Numbered from the stretch's first letter, positions 35,279-49,271 are shown. The stretch: DNA of 64,000 nt from Takifugu bimaculatus (GCA_004026145.2 CP034986.1:11302804-11366803), one strand, 5' to 3'. The notes: generated by a model from the sequence alone, not told the origin. Translations and numbers: made by a program.

Positions 35279-35597
35279 AAGAGCCTCTTCAACCAGACAT
35301 GTTGAGCACTGATCCTGCCTTCAAAAGAACCCTGACACTTTTTTTTAATTAAAGTGGGTTTTTTTTCTTTAATTTTCCCTCCTGGTTGTTTTTGTTTATT
35401 TTGTCGTATGTGTTGAAAAGAAGACGAACCGTTGAGTCAGTAGGTCATTGAATTTCTCGTCCCGTTTAAACCACAAACGGACAAATAACATGAATGAAAG
35501 TCGGCTCGCTCCCTGCGCTACCGCACTCCGCCGCCGCGGCGCTAGTGAGCCCGCACGTACACACGGACAGAGGGATTCTCCGCTTAAAGATGTGAAA
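35279..35597 (+). promoter_or_regulatory. cyp20a1 3' end and abi2 promoter, 319-base gap
   Basis: The cyp20a1 ATTAAA signal at 35348-35353 and the abi2 start at 35598 lie within 319 bases of the cyp20a1 stop. From 35500 the sequence is CpG-rich (CCGCCGCCGCGGCGC), typical of a housekeeping promoter or 5' UTR. Termination of one gene and initiation of the next must therefore share this space. Confidence 0.6.
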
Positions 35598-38500
35598 ATG
35601 GCGGAGCTACAAATGCTTCTGGAAGAAGAGATTCCAGCAGGGCGAAGTGCACTGCTTGACAGCTTCACCAACTTGGAGAGAGTAGCGGAGTACTGCGAGA
35701 GCAACTATGTCCAGGTAGGTGGCGAGGAAATGCGGCGGGGGGCTCATTTTATGGGTGTCGAAGAGGGGGCGAAACAACGCTATGCTAAGCTAGCTACTAA
35801 TGTTAGCAAGCTCAAGCTAACACGTAGTGAGCTAAAGCAAAAAAAAGGTGCTCGTCGCTGTAGTTTTACTCGTACACGCCAGCTCCCATTAAAGCCACCT
35901 TCGTGTAAAGGTGGGGGGGGGGGGAAACGCTTTGGGGTTGATTTATTTTCGCCTCCACTGCATAGAACGTCGCGTCCAGCGTCGAGGACTAACCCTTTAA
36001 CTTCTGCTCGGAATTAGCGACGTTTCAGTGGAACCAGGAGACCAAAGAACGGATTCAAAGGGTATGGAACGCATACCTGCCGGGGCCGTGTACCAGCCCG
36101 CGGACAACAACGCAGACTGAAGCCAGTCGACAGGTTTGCTACCGAGGCGCAGATGCAGATTTATGATGCAGGACCAGGACGCCAGTGCCAGCGATGCACT
36201 TGCTATGTGTCGCCTTATTTTTGGCACCTGGGAACGCTCACGACACGCCATGTTTCGGCAGGCGGTTTTTTAAACGTTTCTTTTCTTGCACATGCAGCGA
36301 CATGACGCTGGCTCGCACATGTGACTTTTGGTTCGTTCCGCGGCTCGACCCCTCCATCATTGCAGCAGATCTGTGGCGTGTCCGCACAGTTTCACCCTCC
36401 TACACACTGTTGCTGGGTCCGGAGGATGCGAATCCCGACGCCTTCCTGATGGAGGCTGATCAGGTTTGACAGGTCGGTTCCTTCCGTGATGAAGGAGGTG
36501 GGTGTTGGAAGGACGTGGGCCGAGCTGCCCCGGTCTTTTCCTCAGTCTCACCATTTGCAGGAGCGGAGACAGATTTGATACCCACGTTGAGCAGCAGGTC
36601 CCGGTGCTGGTCCCGTTTGAACATGTGAGATCTCATGTGGGCGGCACCAGAGACCGGTGGTTTATTCGGGCCAGGACACAGATTCTGCCCATACAGTGAC
36701 CTTTTCAATATTCCGCTTTTTTCCATGCATTTCCTGTTTCTCTTAAAATCAATTTGTGGAGCCATTGTGCAAAAAATATTGTAACGAGGCTTATTAAATG
36801 GAATGTACTCTGTATATTGTGTTTACTTTGCGAAAGGCTTGCTTCTGATCTTTTGTCATATTTCGACAAAGCAAATTGTGATTTCTTGGTTGGCCGCTGC
36901 AGAATTCCACCTCTGACTCCTCTGTGCTCCACACTGAGAATCTAGGAGAGGTGATGAACATTTGGCCCCCGATCAGCTGAATGACCCCAAAAATGTGAAG
37001 TATGTCACATGCGAGGCTGCGAGTCCGACTTGTTTTTGGTTTGTTTCATTGATGTCGCTATAGTAGAATAAGGTGGAGCAGAGGATGGGTTTGGCCCTGC
37101 GGCTGCACCCCTCAGCTCATCACACAACCTGTCCGTCCTCATTCTCCAGCAGTGTCTCAGCCTCCACAGAGCTGTTTGTCACTTCCAACGGTGTTTATCT
37201 GAGCGGAGCGGGCTCGGTTTAACACATCAGCATGTTGGCGCTGAGGCTGCTCTTCGTGTGTCCTTTTTACACCAGATTGTGGCTGTAAGGAGACCATCGT
37301 GGACAGGCTGGCAACAAAACTCACCTCTGTAGGGTTTTGGCAGCTCCCTTCAGTGAGAAGTGCCTCCAACTGAGCTGCGATATTAGCTTCTAATCAATCG
37401 GACAGTCAATCCCTAATCACCGGATACAGGATCTGACCCTGTGGATGAACCAGCCAATGTTCTGCCTTGAAACAGCCTTCAAGCATTCATTCAATATTAA
37501 ACGGCATATTTGTGTCCAACCGCCGGTAGAAAACTGCAGTGGTAACGTTAACTGGTAAGAAGCAGCAGGCCCACGTTAGAACCAGTTGTGGATCCTCCAC
37601 CAGTTGGATGGTGTCCCGCAGTCCTACCGCTGCTCTCATGCCATCAATCAAGTCTTTTTCTGCTAAAGTGAAACCTGCACAATGCTTCCAGGTGGCAAAT
37701 CTCACATTTCTTCACCTTGTTTGTGTGATTGTGGATGATTTCAGTCGAGTTGAGCTACTGGTGACACCATGGCAACCTGCTTTTTGGTCCGTAAACAAGG
37801 TTTCTGTTAAGGATTTAAGGAACAAAACCCTCAATGTTGTAAGTTTTGTGTTTAAAAACTTTGACTCAACCTGTTTTCTCTTGTCATTTAGTCTCCAGAC
37901 AAGCAGAGGGCGTTGGAGGAGACCAAGAACTACACTACTCAGTCTCTGGCCAGCGTCGCCTACCTGATCAACACACTCGCCAACAATGTGTTGCAGATGC
38001 TCGACATCCAGGCGTCGCAGCTCCGCCGTATGGAGTCATCCATCAATCACATCTCACAGGTTGATTCACTGTCCTCGTGCACGGCTATATTCTTTATTTA
38101 TTCTTTATTTATTAAATCATCTTTAACATCCCGTGCTCTGTCCTCTGCCTGTAGACGGTGGACATCCATAAAGAGAAGGTGGCCCGGCGTGAAATTGGTA
38201 TCCTTACGACTAATAAAAACACATCTCGCACGCACAAGATCATTGCCCCCGCCAATCCTGAGAGGCCCGTGCGCTACATCCGCAAGCCCATCGACTACAG
38301 CATGCTGGACGACATGGGCCACGGAGTCAAGGTGGTCACTTCTCTCTTTACCCCGGGAGTGGGCTGGGGTTTCTGCAGCGTATGGGTGGTCAAATTTAAT
38401 CGCCAGAAATGAAGTCACTCCAACAGTTTTCTTTGTCCTAATGTGAATTCAGCAGGTTGAGTAAAAATCTAGTGCGTAAAACAATCACAGAGCAGAGAAA

Positions 38501-41500
38501 ACGTCAGAAAAGTGGTGCTGCTTTGTCCCAACCTTGTCATGTAACACAAAGATGAGCGCTAAGATGTCAACACAGTCCCGTTATCTGAATAGAATCCAGC
38601 CGTCATTGTTCATCTTTTCTCCTCTTTGCATTAATCCTCTCATTTCTTCTCTTTCTCTTTGCCTGCCTAACTTAATTTTGCCCAAACATAGTGGTTGCAA
38701 AGGTTTAAGGTAAGACTTTCAAAGTAAAAGCCTCATTTTGGGGCTATCTTTCTGCCTGTTTTTAGTTGCTGTGAAGTTTTTTATGTTTTGTTGAGGGTTT
38801 TTTTTTTTTTGCACATAGATCCTTGAGGTTCAAATCAGTGGAGATGCGCTCATTCTCTACATCTTTAAGTTTAAGCTGTCGCTGCGTTTGTCCTGGTGTG
38901 TGTGTGTCTGTGTGTGTGTGAGAGACGTGTTGGCGTTATCGGTGGGTTGACCAATTATTATAATCATTTAAAAAATGTAAAGAGAAAAACCATAAGTAGA
39001 ACACATTCCCTGTAAGATGAAATGCCCAGTTATAGATTAATCCTGTCATATTTTCTTTGATGCAGACGTTCGAAGGTTGAGAGAGAACTGAAAGGCATCA
39101 CCAGCTTGGCTCTGATTCTGAGGTTCTTCTCTGTGCTTCTCCTGCAGGCCAGTGCTCAGAACATGAAGACTGGAGGAGGAGGCGGACTCCCCCGCACCAA
39201 CCCCCCGACACAGAAGCCCCCCAGCCCACCCATGTCAGGGAAAGGAACCCTTGGGTACGTACCTGTGCTGACTCGCGTAGAACAAACTGGGCTCTGCTCC
39301 CCCTCCCCCAGGAGTTGCTCTTGGTGGGTGTCTGTGTCACACTTAACTCTACAGTAAAATGCCTTTCGCTGGAATAGTGCGACTCAAACGTTGAACCAGC
39401 TCCTTTTTCACGAGGAAGCCTGAAAATCCTCTTGTCTGGTGTGGGCTCAGAAAGGCAAATAAAAATATGAATAGAATCAAAACCCTCCTGATGACAGAAA
39501 ACTGGAGACAAACAGAATGACAGTGAGCTTTTGAAACCGTTGAGGAATCCTCGAGTCATAAACTGATCAAACACTAAGCAGTTTTTAATTTGAAGTCGGC
39601 CATTTTGGAACCACTGAAACATTTCAGGTTTCGGGGAAAAATGCCGATTTCTCTGAAACGGACCTGATGCCCCAATGATGTCCGATTTTTTTTTTTTTTT
39701 CCAGTCATAATTTCTGTGTGTTCCATTTGCCAAAGCTTCTTTATTTCCCCACAGCTCTAACAGATAAGCCCCTAAAATACACACCTGGGGGGAAAAAAGT
39801 CTATCGTGATTCTTCAAAACTCTGAGGATCGAACTCTAAAACGGGAAAAGTCGGGATTTTTCCCACTTCCACTTGACTTTTCGTCATCTCCTACCAAGAA
39901 ACATGATCTCTCCAGGACAAACTGAAACAAACTCAAGCTTGTTTTGTTTTTGTTGTGAACAATGAATCGTTGGTGTTGGTTTTTGAGGGGCACTGCAGCA
40001 CAAGGCACATGTGAGCACGAGCGCCATACACATCGAAACAGGAAGCGCTTTCCCTGCCTGGTGCCCCTGTCCCGATGGTCTGTATGTTCAGTCAGCTGCG
40101 CTTCAGCAACACCACACTTCTCCACCACTTTCAAGGCACCTGGTATGTTCAAAGTGTTGGTGCTGTCCCTCCATCTGCCCTTTTAATAAGTTCACAAACC
40201 CCACCGGCTGTTTGCTGATGCGATGAGTAAGTGTTTTAGTCCAAAATCCTGCTTTCCGGTTCTGAAGAGTTTCTTCATGTGTGTAATCTTTTTTCTGCGA
40301 CCAAAACTGTCCGATTCTGTGTTTCATATTGTCTATTTGACTGTTTTTTTGTGTCACAGGCCCACAGGCCGTCTGCTCTCTCTCTCTCTCTTTCACACAC
40401 ACACACGCACACGCACACACACATACATACACAGACACACACACACGAGGTCTGTGTGCCAGATGCATGTGATCAACTCTCCATGATGCTGCTACATGCA
40501 GACATCTTTATTTATTTATTTTTTCCTTTTTTTGTTAATTATTTGTTCAGCCCATTCACCCCTGCTGCCTCATATACCACACAGTGACATTTCGCCATGA
40601 CAACCATGCTCAGAGATGGGCCATATGTCGGTGTCAGCTGGGAAATTTACATGAAAGACGTCTTTGACCCAAATGAATTGGTTTTCTGATATTTCCAAGA
40701 CAACTTTATGTCTGTTTAATAATCTCTGGTTCAGAAATGTGAATTTTAGGCTGTTTTAAGCATAAATAATTCCAGAGCTGTTTGCTGCTGGTTCAACATC
40801 CATCTTGGGTAATCAGGCTAAAAGTTGTCAGCAGTACATTTCCAACTTTTCTAACAAAGTGTCCTCAGTGCATTTTGACCTGCACTGTTGCACATTTATT
40901 CATTTTAATAGAAAAATTCCGATCCGGGTCAAATATGTAGTACTGCCTTCATCCTGATGTTACCCCCCCCCCCCCCTCCTTCCCTATATGTCAACAGGTA
41001 ATGATGTTCAGAAGCAGTCTGGATTGTGTAGGATTAGATCTGTACATTAGGCAGCTGTTCACTTGAGCACGATTCTGCAGACAGCAGAGTTTTGTCCTGT
41101 CTCCGTCCCCAGTATCACCTGTGGATTCACTCCAACAACCCTAATGTTCACCACCTGTCCTACCCCATTTATTTTAAGTTTGCACTTGTTTGTTTCTTGC
41201 TCTTCCCCCCCTCCCCCCATACTTCTCTGGATGCTCCTTTCCCACCCTCTCACAGGCGCAACTCCCCCTATAGGACGCTTGAGCCAGTGCGTCCACCCGT
41301 TGTCCCTAACGACTACGTCTCAAGCCCGACGCGCATCATGGCGCACCCCCAGCAGAGCCCTGCACGCACTGCATCTGTTAATCAGAGGAATCGCACGTAC
41401 AGGTACCCACTGCCCCTCCCCAGCATGCCTCTCTACACTGCTCCCCCCACCTTCTTCACCTCTTCTGCACTGACACTACAGACCAGACCTAAAGGGAAGT

Positions 41501-44500
41501 TCCTCAGTGTTCTTAACCAGAACTTAAAATGTTTTTGAGATACAAAGATCTTCCCAAAGTGTGTTGTATGACAGAGATTAGTAGGGTTTTTTTTCGGCCC
41601 ACCCTCAGTCTTTGTGGCCTCTGAGTCCTGAATGGACACCTCAAGTGTCTGAGTTAATATCTAAGAAGGAAAAACTCATCATTTCTAGACTTGTGTGTAA
41701 AACTGGGCTTTGCACTCACACTCGAGTTAGACAGTATGTGTCAAGGTCTGATGCCCTGGAAACAGACTGTAGCCGCCAGCTTCGTTGCTTCTAAAGCAAA
41801 GACAAGTTCAGAGGCCTGAGAATGATGTAAATGCAGGACGAGATGCTGGTCCCCGTGGCGATGCCCCCCAGTCCTCCCAGCCCCAGGTCCCCAGGTCTGT
41901 TGTTTCCAGCGATGCTGTTTTTCTGAACATACGGTTTCTGGGGGAAACACCACGGGAAGAGAAAAGATTTCCTGAGCGCTCCATTTTCATTCCCTCACCG
42001 CTCTCCCGCGTCTGCCTGTCACTGCTGTTACACGTTTGTCTTTGTTTTGCTTCTGCTGCATCACCTGTTCATGTGTCCTTGCTAAGGGTCTTTTTTTTCT
42101 CGACTAGCGTGACATTCATTTTAAAGACATAATGCCTTGTGCTGACGCATACGTGCTCTCGACGCCGCTGCGTTAATAATCTTAATTGTGAAGCAAGTTC
42201 GTGCTGACTGGTTCTGGCGTTACAGCTGGGGGGAGATTTTATTTCAATATTGATTTGGGCCTTGTTCCAGACCAAACAAAGCAAACCTTTATTTCATTGT
42301 TTTGACACACTGAATGCAGTCTGAAAAGTGATTACACACAAGGAAGTGAAGCAAGGACCTTTTCTCTGGTGTCCCTGAAAGGAAACACGGTCGAGAACGA
42401 GCCCTCCAGATCGACCTTTAGGTGTTAATTTTCTGGAAACCATCGGAATGACGGTCGGTTCGACGGAGCCTAATTACTGAGGCTCGGGCTGCGTCGGTGT
42501 GATGAGAGGACGTTACTCTCGGGGAACACCTCAGCCTGCTGCCGCTGTCTCTGTCCTCTTTCTAAGCCTGTTCCTCCTCAGCGTACCTGACCTTAATGCC
42601 TGCAGCGCCACAGCACAGGTGGAAAGCGGCTGTATTATTGGTGTACTTTCTTCCTGTTGAATTACCCTTGTTTTGTGGTCGTCCCAGTGTGGTTGTGCTT
42701 CTCACACGTTTGCTGACCTACTTGCTGTCAGCAGTGGCAGCAGCGGAGGCAGCCATCCCAGCAGCAGTCGCAGCAGCAGCCGGGAGAACAGCGGCAGTGG
42801 AAGTGTGGGCGTGCCCATTGCTGTGCCTACTCCAGCGCCACCCACAGCCTTCCCAGGTAACGGCGCCTTTCACGTCCTTTCCTGCAGCATCTCGCTGTGT
42901 AGGCGAAACTAACCCGACTAATGTGTGACGAGTTCTCTCGGGATCCAGGGTTTGTGCCTGTGAAGGTGACGGGCAGGAACTCTGGATCCTCCCGGCTGAC
43001 CCTGCTCTTGACTTCCCTCACCTCTCTTTTCTCTCTCGCCTTTCCAACCCGATAACAGTTTCAGCAGCCGCCAACACCGCTAAACCTCCCCAAAACTCCA
43101 CCACTACACCTACTCTAGATGGCCCTCCACAGGCCCCCAACCCTCCTGTAGAGATCTTGCCTGTACCCCCACCCCCTCCCCAGCTCCCTAATTCTGCAGC
43201 CCCCACTGGCACAGGCCCCGCCCCTTACAGCAACCCTGCACAAGGTGAGTCCCACCTGTGTGGTCGCCCTCCATCCGGCCCCCTTCACTGCATGCCGTTT
43301 GTCGTCACTCCATCAGACCTCCCGCTGTGCACGTTGCTTTCCCTCTGCATCCTGTCAGCAGCATTCTCCCTTTTACACCTTTCTTCAGGAGTTTGTTGTG
43401 TTTCATCAATCTGTAATTTCTGTTCGAGGTTACAAATTGTGTTTTTGAAAATTGCATTTTTTTCCCCCTGTGCTGGGTGAATTTTAACTTCTGGCTAATT
43501 CTGTCATTTTGTACACTTTTACAACTACGACGCCAGGTCATTTTGACAATACAAAGGCATATTTGACATATTAAGGCATCTAGCCTTAATTTCTCTCCCA
43601 AAAGCCTTTGTTGATGAACATCTTATTGAATCCAGCGGTTAATGTTGCCGTTCTGAGGAGTGGCTGACAGTGATGGATGACTGAGTTTGATGTTGCCTCA
43701 GCTGCTTGCATGGACGTTTAGAGAAATGCTCTGAAACAGCACTTTATATGTTAACTGGACAATATTGATGATGGGAAAATGACAGAACTCTGTTTCTGGT
43801 GCTGTCACACTGTCATTTCTGCTAAATATTCACCTCTCACACATTTACCCTTGATTTAAAGCTCAGGATGCGTCTGAAGAGTCTGTCCTTTGTGCAGATC
43901 TGTCAGAGCTTCATTTGTTCTTCATCCTTCCGTGTCTCCTCGGCTGTCTGTGCTGATGATGAATGAATGAACTGTGCCATTGTTCTCTCCCGCAGTGGAT
44001 TTTTGCTTCCTTCAACGAGAGATCCCGTGGATCCTGTTTGAGTTTCTGTCCCGCACCTCAGTGTTTTCAAATATTGCTGAAATTATGATGAACAAAATAG
44101 AAATAAAACATTCCAGAAGATTGAAAGCATTCAACAAAAGAGACACTGAAATAAAACTAACGTGACAACCACATTCTTATAAACACTGTTTATAAATTCA
44201 CTTAAAAGCCTGCACATCAAATTCATTTTTATTGGAAGGTTGTGTTGCTCTTGGAGGCTTTAATATAGGTCCTACCGATCCCCTAATACTGTATTTGAAT
44301 ACGGTGAGCGTTCCTTCAGATAGGACTTCTCGGTGTGTGCAGCTTTAAATGCTAATGAGCAGGCGGCGGCGCAGGTTGCAGGCCCACCTATGCAAATCAT
44401 TCCCATCGCTATGCCGCGCCGCTCCTGTCTGATCCCCGTTTTACCAGCGGCTGGGCTGCAGAAGCAATGCAGCACTCATTTGCTTTCCTCATTCTGTGGG

Positions 44501-46308
44501 GTGAGAGGTTCAGGGAGGACCAGCCCAGCATAAAGATGGTGCCACCGGGCTTTTTCCATCTGTTGAGAGGGCAGAGAGCGGATCAAAATGGATCGGTCAA
44601 CAATGAATTTATGTTGAAACCAGACAGGTTGCATAGTGCACCTTGAAGATGATCATCTTTACTCACGGCGCTCTTCTGCCCCCCCCCCGCTGTCACCTCC
44701 ACAGGCGCTCCACAGTTCTACAGCATGAATCGACCCGTGCAGCAACCCCAGAACCAGCAGGTGGGGGGCTCGCTGCCGTACCGCCGACCCTCATCGGTCA
44801 CCAGTCAGCCCAACACGGCTCACAACCAGAACCAGTTGAACGGTGGTCTACACTTCACCCAGAACCAAGGTACCAACTTCCAGGCCTTCATATTTACAAA
44901 ATGTAAACTTTGGTATAAAACCCAGAGATTAACTTTACACATGAAGAGGTTCTTCAATCGTTTTTCTGGGGAAACTTCCCAGGTTCTTGTGGGGTCGATA
45001 GATGATCACGGAGCCTCTTTTCCCCCGCAGAACAAAGAGGCAGACATGTTGAAGAAAACCTGAATTTACAAGAAAATGACTCATTCGATATTCTGCTGTT
45101 TAAGTTGAATTCTGCCGAAAATATACAAAAGGCACAAGTGGCTTTAATTTGGCTGATCTTTGTCCTTTCCCACTTTGACTTCTGTCTCTGATTCTTTCTC
45201 TTTGATCTTTGTCTCTGTTTCTCTTTGATCTTTCTGTGCCTCTCTTTTAACTCTGTTCCTCTCACTCCTTCCTCCTCCTCGTGTTCATACTGGTGCTGTT
45301 AGTCGGCCCTCTTGCGCCCCCTCCTCCCTCCATGCAGATCACCCCTCAGCTGCCTCTGATGGGCTTCGTGGCCCGAGTTCAGGAGACCAGTAAGTAGCTT
45401 GTAGCTCCTCCCCCTCGACTTCCCCAGCATGACCATCTTTGTCTTTGGTACTGTCACGCAGGAATAAACAAGCGGTCGGCCTCCAGTCACCATGGATACA
45501 GCTTATTTATGTTGATAAATAATTCCGTTGAATCAGTAAATCTGTCAAGATTATTTTGGGACTATTTTCTGCTGCGGATTGATTAGCTGAGGATTTGTGA
45601 TTGGAGATTTGTAACCAGTAGTGGAAGCGGCTCACATCACGTTAATGGGGCGTCGGGGACACGTGCATGAACCTCAGTGCCCTGCATGAAAACGAAGGAT
45701 GTTCCGGTTACACAGCGTGGCCCGTCGGGAAGCGCATGTTTACTTCCTGTTGTCACGGGTTCGATCTCCTAGTTAGATGTTTCCTTTTCCCCTCTGTCGT
45801 CTCTGCCTCCCTCACCGGTGAGTTCACGCCTTTAATATACGGCTCGTGTGGGAACCTGTAGTTTCAGAAGTGCCGCCACCGCCTCCCCCAGCTGACGAGC
45901 CGGTGTTTGAGGAGCCGACTCCACCTCCCCCACCACCAGAGGACTACGAAGATGATGATGAAGATGAGTCAGCGGTGGTGGAATACAGTGACCCATACGC
46001 TGAGGAGGACCCTCCCTGGGCGCCACGGAACTACCTGGAGAAAGGTGGGTGGTTTTGTTTTCCCCTCCAGCTTGGAAACCAGATTTAAAAAAGATCTTAT
46101 GTGTAATTCCGGGCCGCTTGTCTTTCCTTCAGTGGTGGCCATCTACGATTACGCTCGAGACAAGGAGGACGAGCTGTCGTTCCAGGAGGGCGCCATCATC
46201 TACGTGATCAAGAAGAACGATGACGGATGGTACGAGGGCGTGATGAACGGGACCACCGGCCTATTCCCCGGCAACTACGTGGAGTCCATCATGCACTATG
46301 CCGACTGA
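35598..46308 (+). CDS. abi2: Abl interactor 2, WAVE regulatory complex adaptor
   Basis: ABI2 is a core subunit of the WAVE complex that drives Arp2/3 actin assembly, and it binds Abl kinases. Twelve exons fit: 35598-35714, 37892-38059, 38155-38331, 38692-38709, 39148-39254, 41256-41402, 42732-42856, 43059-43244, 44705-44869, 45303-45389, 45862-46044, 46133-46308. They total 1656 bases, 551 residues (human ABI2 about 513), with no frame break. The N-terminal WAVE-binding helices begin MAELQMLLEEEIPAGR. The homeodomain-homologous segment contains ARREIGILTTNKNTSRTHKI. Proline-rich stretches (PPPPPPADEPVFEEP, PPPPPPEDYEDDDED) lead to a C-terminal SH3 with ALYDY-type VVAIYDYARDKEDELSF and GLFPGNYVESI. 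RNSPYRTLEPVRPPVVPNDY matches ABI2 better than ABI1. Intron 1 is about 2.2 kb, long for this window. Confidence 0.95.
38692..38709 (+). other. abi2: 18-base microexon of abi2
   Basis: Between AACATAG and AAG|GTAAGA lies an 18-base phase-0 exon encoding WLQRFK. The equivalent WLxRFK peptide occurs at this point in mammalian ABI proteins, so the exon is credible. Confidence 0.75.
40378..40446. repeat. (TC)n(CA)n compound microsatellite
   Basis: A TC run followed by an interrupted CA run lies in an abi2 intron. Confidence 0.9.
44336..44490. promoter_or_regulatory. GC-rich intronic island with octamer motif in abi2
   Basis: In an otherwise AT-rich intron this patch carries CTAATGAG, a GGCGGCGGCGC run, the octamer ATGCAAAT at about 44392-44399, and GC-rich sequence with no coding frame. 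It looks like a possible conserved noncoding element. This is a weak inference. Confidence 0.25.
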
Positions 46309-49070
46309 TGAAGCCCCTCCCCACGCTGGGTGGACAACAAGCATTTTGACGGGGCGAAGAGGAGCGAGTGAAGGTCAAAGACTGTTGAAGCGGTTCTGGT
46401 TGGGGGAGGGGAGAGTTTAAATGAAGTCAGCCTGGACATGAGAACAAAACACGACCACTACATTAGATTGAAACTTCATGTAACGTTACTTTGGTTCTTC
46501 TGACTGGATTTCTTCATGAAGACACTACTTTGTTTAAGCTTCTTTCTTTTTTTTTGACCAGTTTGCCAGAAAACCGTATTTATTTGGTTTTGTAGTGGGG
46601 TTAATGGTTTACCAGGAGAAGGCCTTCACGTGTTGATTTTCTCCTTAAAAGACATTTTAGAGACAAACGTGCCGACCAAGATATATGGATAGAAATATAT
46701 AAGGGATGAGAGCAGGATGGAGGGAGAGGGGGCTGGTTGTTCTGTGTTTGGGGAGCTCAGCAGGGTGCCAAAGCTGACACCTACAGAAGCACATGAAGAA
46801 AGGAGGGAAGAGTGCAGTAAACCTGTTTATTTTCATCAAATCTCATATTTAATCTTATTGACAGCTTTGGATTCAGGAGAACCGGCTCGGTGTCTAGCTC
46901 AGCTGGTGTCGCAGTACCTGATCGGCACCGGGGGCCAGAATTTCTCCACGTTTGTGGGAAAAGTGAAAATTTCAGATGTGCATTTTTGAAAACCTTTTGA
47001 GTTTGAAACTCAAATATAGACGCTTTCATACTTGGGTTCATTTTCAGAAGTTTGGCAGTTTCTTCTTGAAGTTGCTGTTGTTTTAATCTTCCAATTTTGA
47101 CTTTAAAATCCGAATTCTGTGCATTTATGGTTATTCACCTTTAAACTCGGAATTTGGATTTCACAGTTTTAGTTCAGAATTGTTCTGTTACAACGAAAAG
47201 GTAGGTTTGCTGTTCATGTTTCTGATTTCCCCTTTAATGTTGCTTTGGCAGATTTTCTGAGTTGGCCCCTTTTAGAGATTTCTGAGAGGTTTTTTTTGTC
47301 TTTAACGCTAAAGTGAAAAAGTTTTTGAAAGTGAACCGACCCAGATTTTTCACCTCGTCCCAACTCAAATGGTCCGATCATCCTGAACACTTGCATGTTC
47401 CAGTCAGGGGAGGGAAAAAAGTGATGATCTTAATATTTTTGATATGTTCTTCTCACCCAGGATACTTTCAGGAGTCTTTATTTTAACGCTTGTGCCATAT
47501 TGAAGTGAAAGTGTTGTTTTGAGGTGAGCACTTCCTGGACTCGGTGGAGTGTTGTCAGAGCTTAACCTTTATTTTTCCCATTTTGATTTCAAATCAAAAG
47601 CACACGCATTTGTAGTGAAGTTGTGTTTAAGAAGACTAAATAATATTGTAGTGAGATGTATGATGTCCCAAAATTAGGCTTATTTTGAAAAGTTGTTGTG
47701 TTGACCCCCCCCCCAGTTAAGGCCCATTAATCCTCCAGAGTTTCTTGGCTATGAGGAGTTTATGAGGACTCTGCTGTCCCAGCCGTAACTTTTGATTTAT
47801 GAAATCTTCCAGTGAGTGTGTGTGTGTGTGAGTCTTGCATGCCATTGTTCTCTGTACTGGTGTCTCAGAACATTCTGACCCAGACCCGCCAGCCTCATCC
47901 AAAGAGACTCAACAAGCCGTCATTATGTCAGTGGTGAAAAATGTCGTGTTAAAGCTGCTCGTGAGAAACCAGCTGACATCAGCGATGGAATAAATTTGGT
48001 TTAAAATTATTTAAAAAAATTTAAAAAAAAAAAGTGTGCTGGAGTCACAGCCGACCTTCGGTACGTCCACAGTCCATGATGCCATTGTGTTGCACAGTTC
48101 AAGTTGAATTGCAGAAGTATCATATTTGTAAAATCATGAAAATAAAGACAATAAACATTAATATAATTTTTTACTGTTTATTTTTAGGTTTTACATCTAA
48201 TTTCTCTGAGCATAGATGCATATTTTTTCGTGCTGCATGTCTCCCCCAGACCACCAGAGGGCAACAAACTACAGTCAAAGAACTGTTGTGTGGTTAAAAT
48301 CATGTAAAAAATCCTCGGTCAACACTTGGACGCCGATTTATGGGTTGAATCCAAACCGTTTCTGGGTCTGATGGCGTGTTTCTTCTGATGTGGACTCGCC
48401 GCTTTCGGGCTTTGTCGCGTTTCTCAGACAAGTTCTGACATTTTCTGGGAAGAACAAAGGAAACTTCAGAAAAGCAAAGTTTTCTTTCATTTGTAAAGGA
48501 AGAACATCTGTCATCGTCAGTTTTTTCACCACTAATCCAGATTACGGGCCGGTACCATTAAAGACATGTCTGAACACAGAGCCTGACCTGGTTGAAATTA
48601 GTCCATCACACAGATTCTTTGTGTGTTTAAAATACATTTATCAAAGAAAAATACATCATTCGCACAAAAGCCAAGAGTTCGAGGGAAAACACGTTTAGAT
48701 CAGATGTTTATTCATAGTTTATCCCAGATTTAAAATGTATTTGTCCACTTAAAATGTATTAATCGTTGTTATAAAATTAATAATGCTTCCAAAATCAGTC
48801 ATTTTAACTGGCATACTGTAACTTTTTGCCATTTATGGTCTTTTAGTTTGAAAGGCCCCACCGGAAATGCCATCTTTGCCACGCGCCTCGTGCTTTTGAC
48901 GCGCAGGTGCGCGCAAGCTGTGCAGGTAGGCGGCAGCTGGAAGGGGCGGCACGCGATCCCTCCAGTGTGTCCACGCGCTGCCGTGAGTGATGAGCCTGCT
49001 GCTTCTTCGCTCCTGACCGGATGTTTGCTTGTTTGTTTTTTTGTTTGTTGTTAAACTGGCCGCGTTGAGA
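46309..49070 (+). other. abi2 3' UTR and abi2-col18a1 intergenic region
   Basis: No exon is visible. AATAAA hexamers at 47989-47994 and 48141-48146 are candidate abi2 polyadenylation signals, implying a 3' UTR of up to about 1.8 kb. A CTCF-like CCACCAGAGGGCAAC lies at 48251-48265. The last 200 bases are CpG-richer and probably hold promoter 1 of col18a1. Confidence 0.5.
48141..48146 (+). terminator. abi2: Candidate polyadenylation signal of abi2
   Basis: AATAAA; an alternative copy lies at 47989-47994. Confidence 0.4.
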
Positions 49071-49137
49071 ATGCGCGTCTTCAGGTGGCTGCGCGTGCTG
49101 CTGCTGGTGACGCTGGCTCGGATGGAATCAAACGGAG
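49071..49137 (+). other. col18a1: Short-isoform first coding exon of col18a1
   Basis: ATG at 49071 opens a signal peptide, MRVFRWLRVLLLVTLARM, and the exon ends in phase 1 at GGAG|GTAATC. It can join directly to the phase-1 thrombospondin exon at 59213. In mammals a separate upstream promoter produces the short form in the same way. Confidence 0.75.
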
Positions 49138-49271
49138 GTAATCTCTTTGTCATCTCAACTCATCTGTTAATCGGATTTAATCTCCTAAAATATGAGCATC
49201 TTTGAGGAAACAAAAATTGAGGAAATTGCAAATCAGTTTTTAAGAAAATGAAGCAACGACGGGCAGATGTA

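Noticed and set aside
39098..39817. 239-residue minus-strand frame in an abi2 intron
   Set aside because: Overlaps an abi2 exon in antisense, lacks domain features, and long chance frames occur in this GC range.
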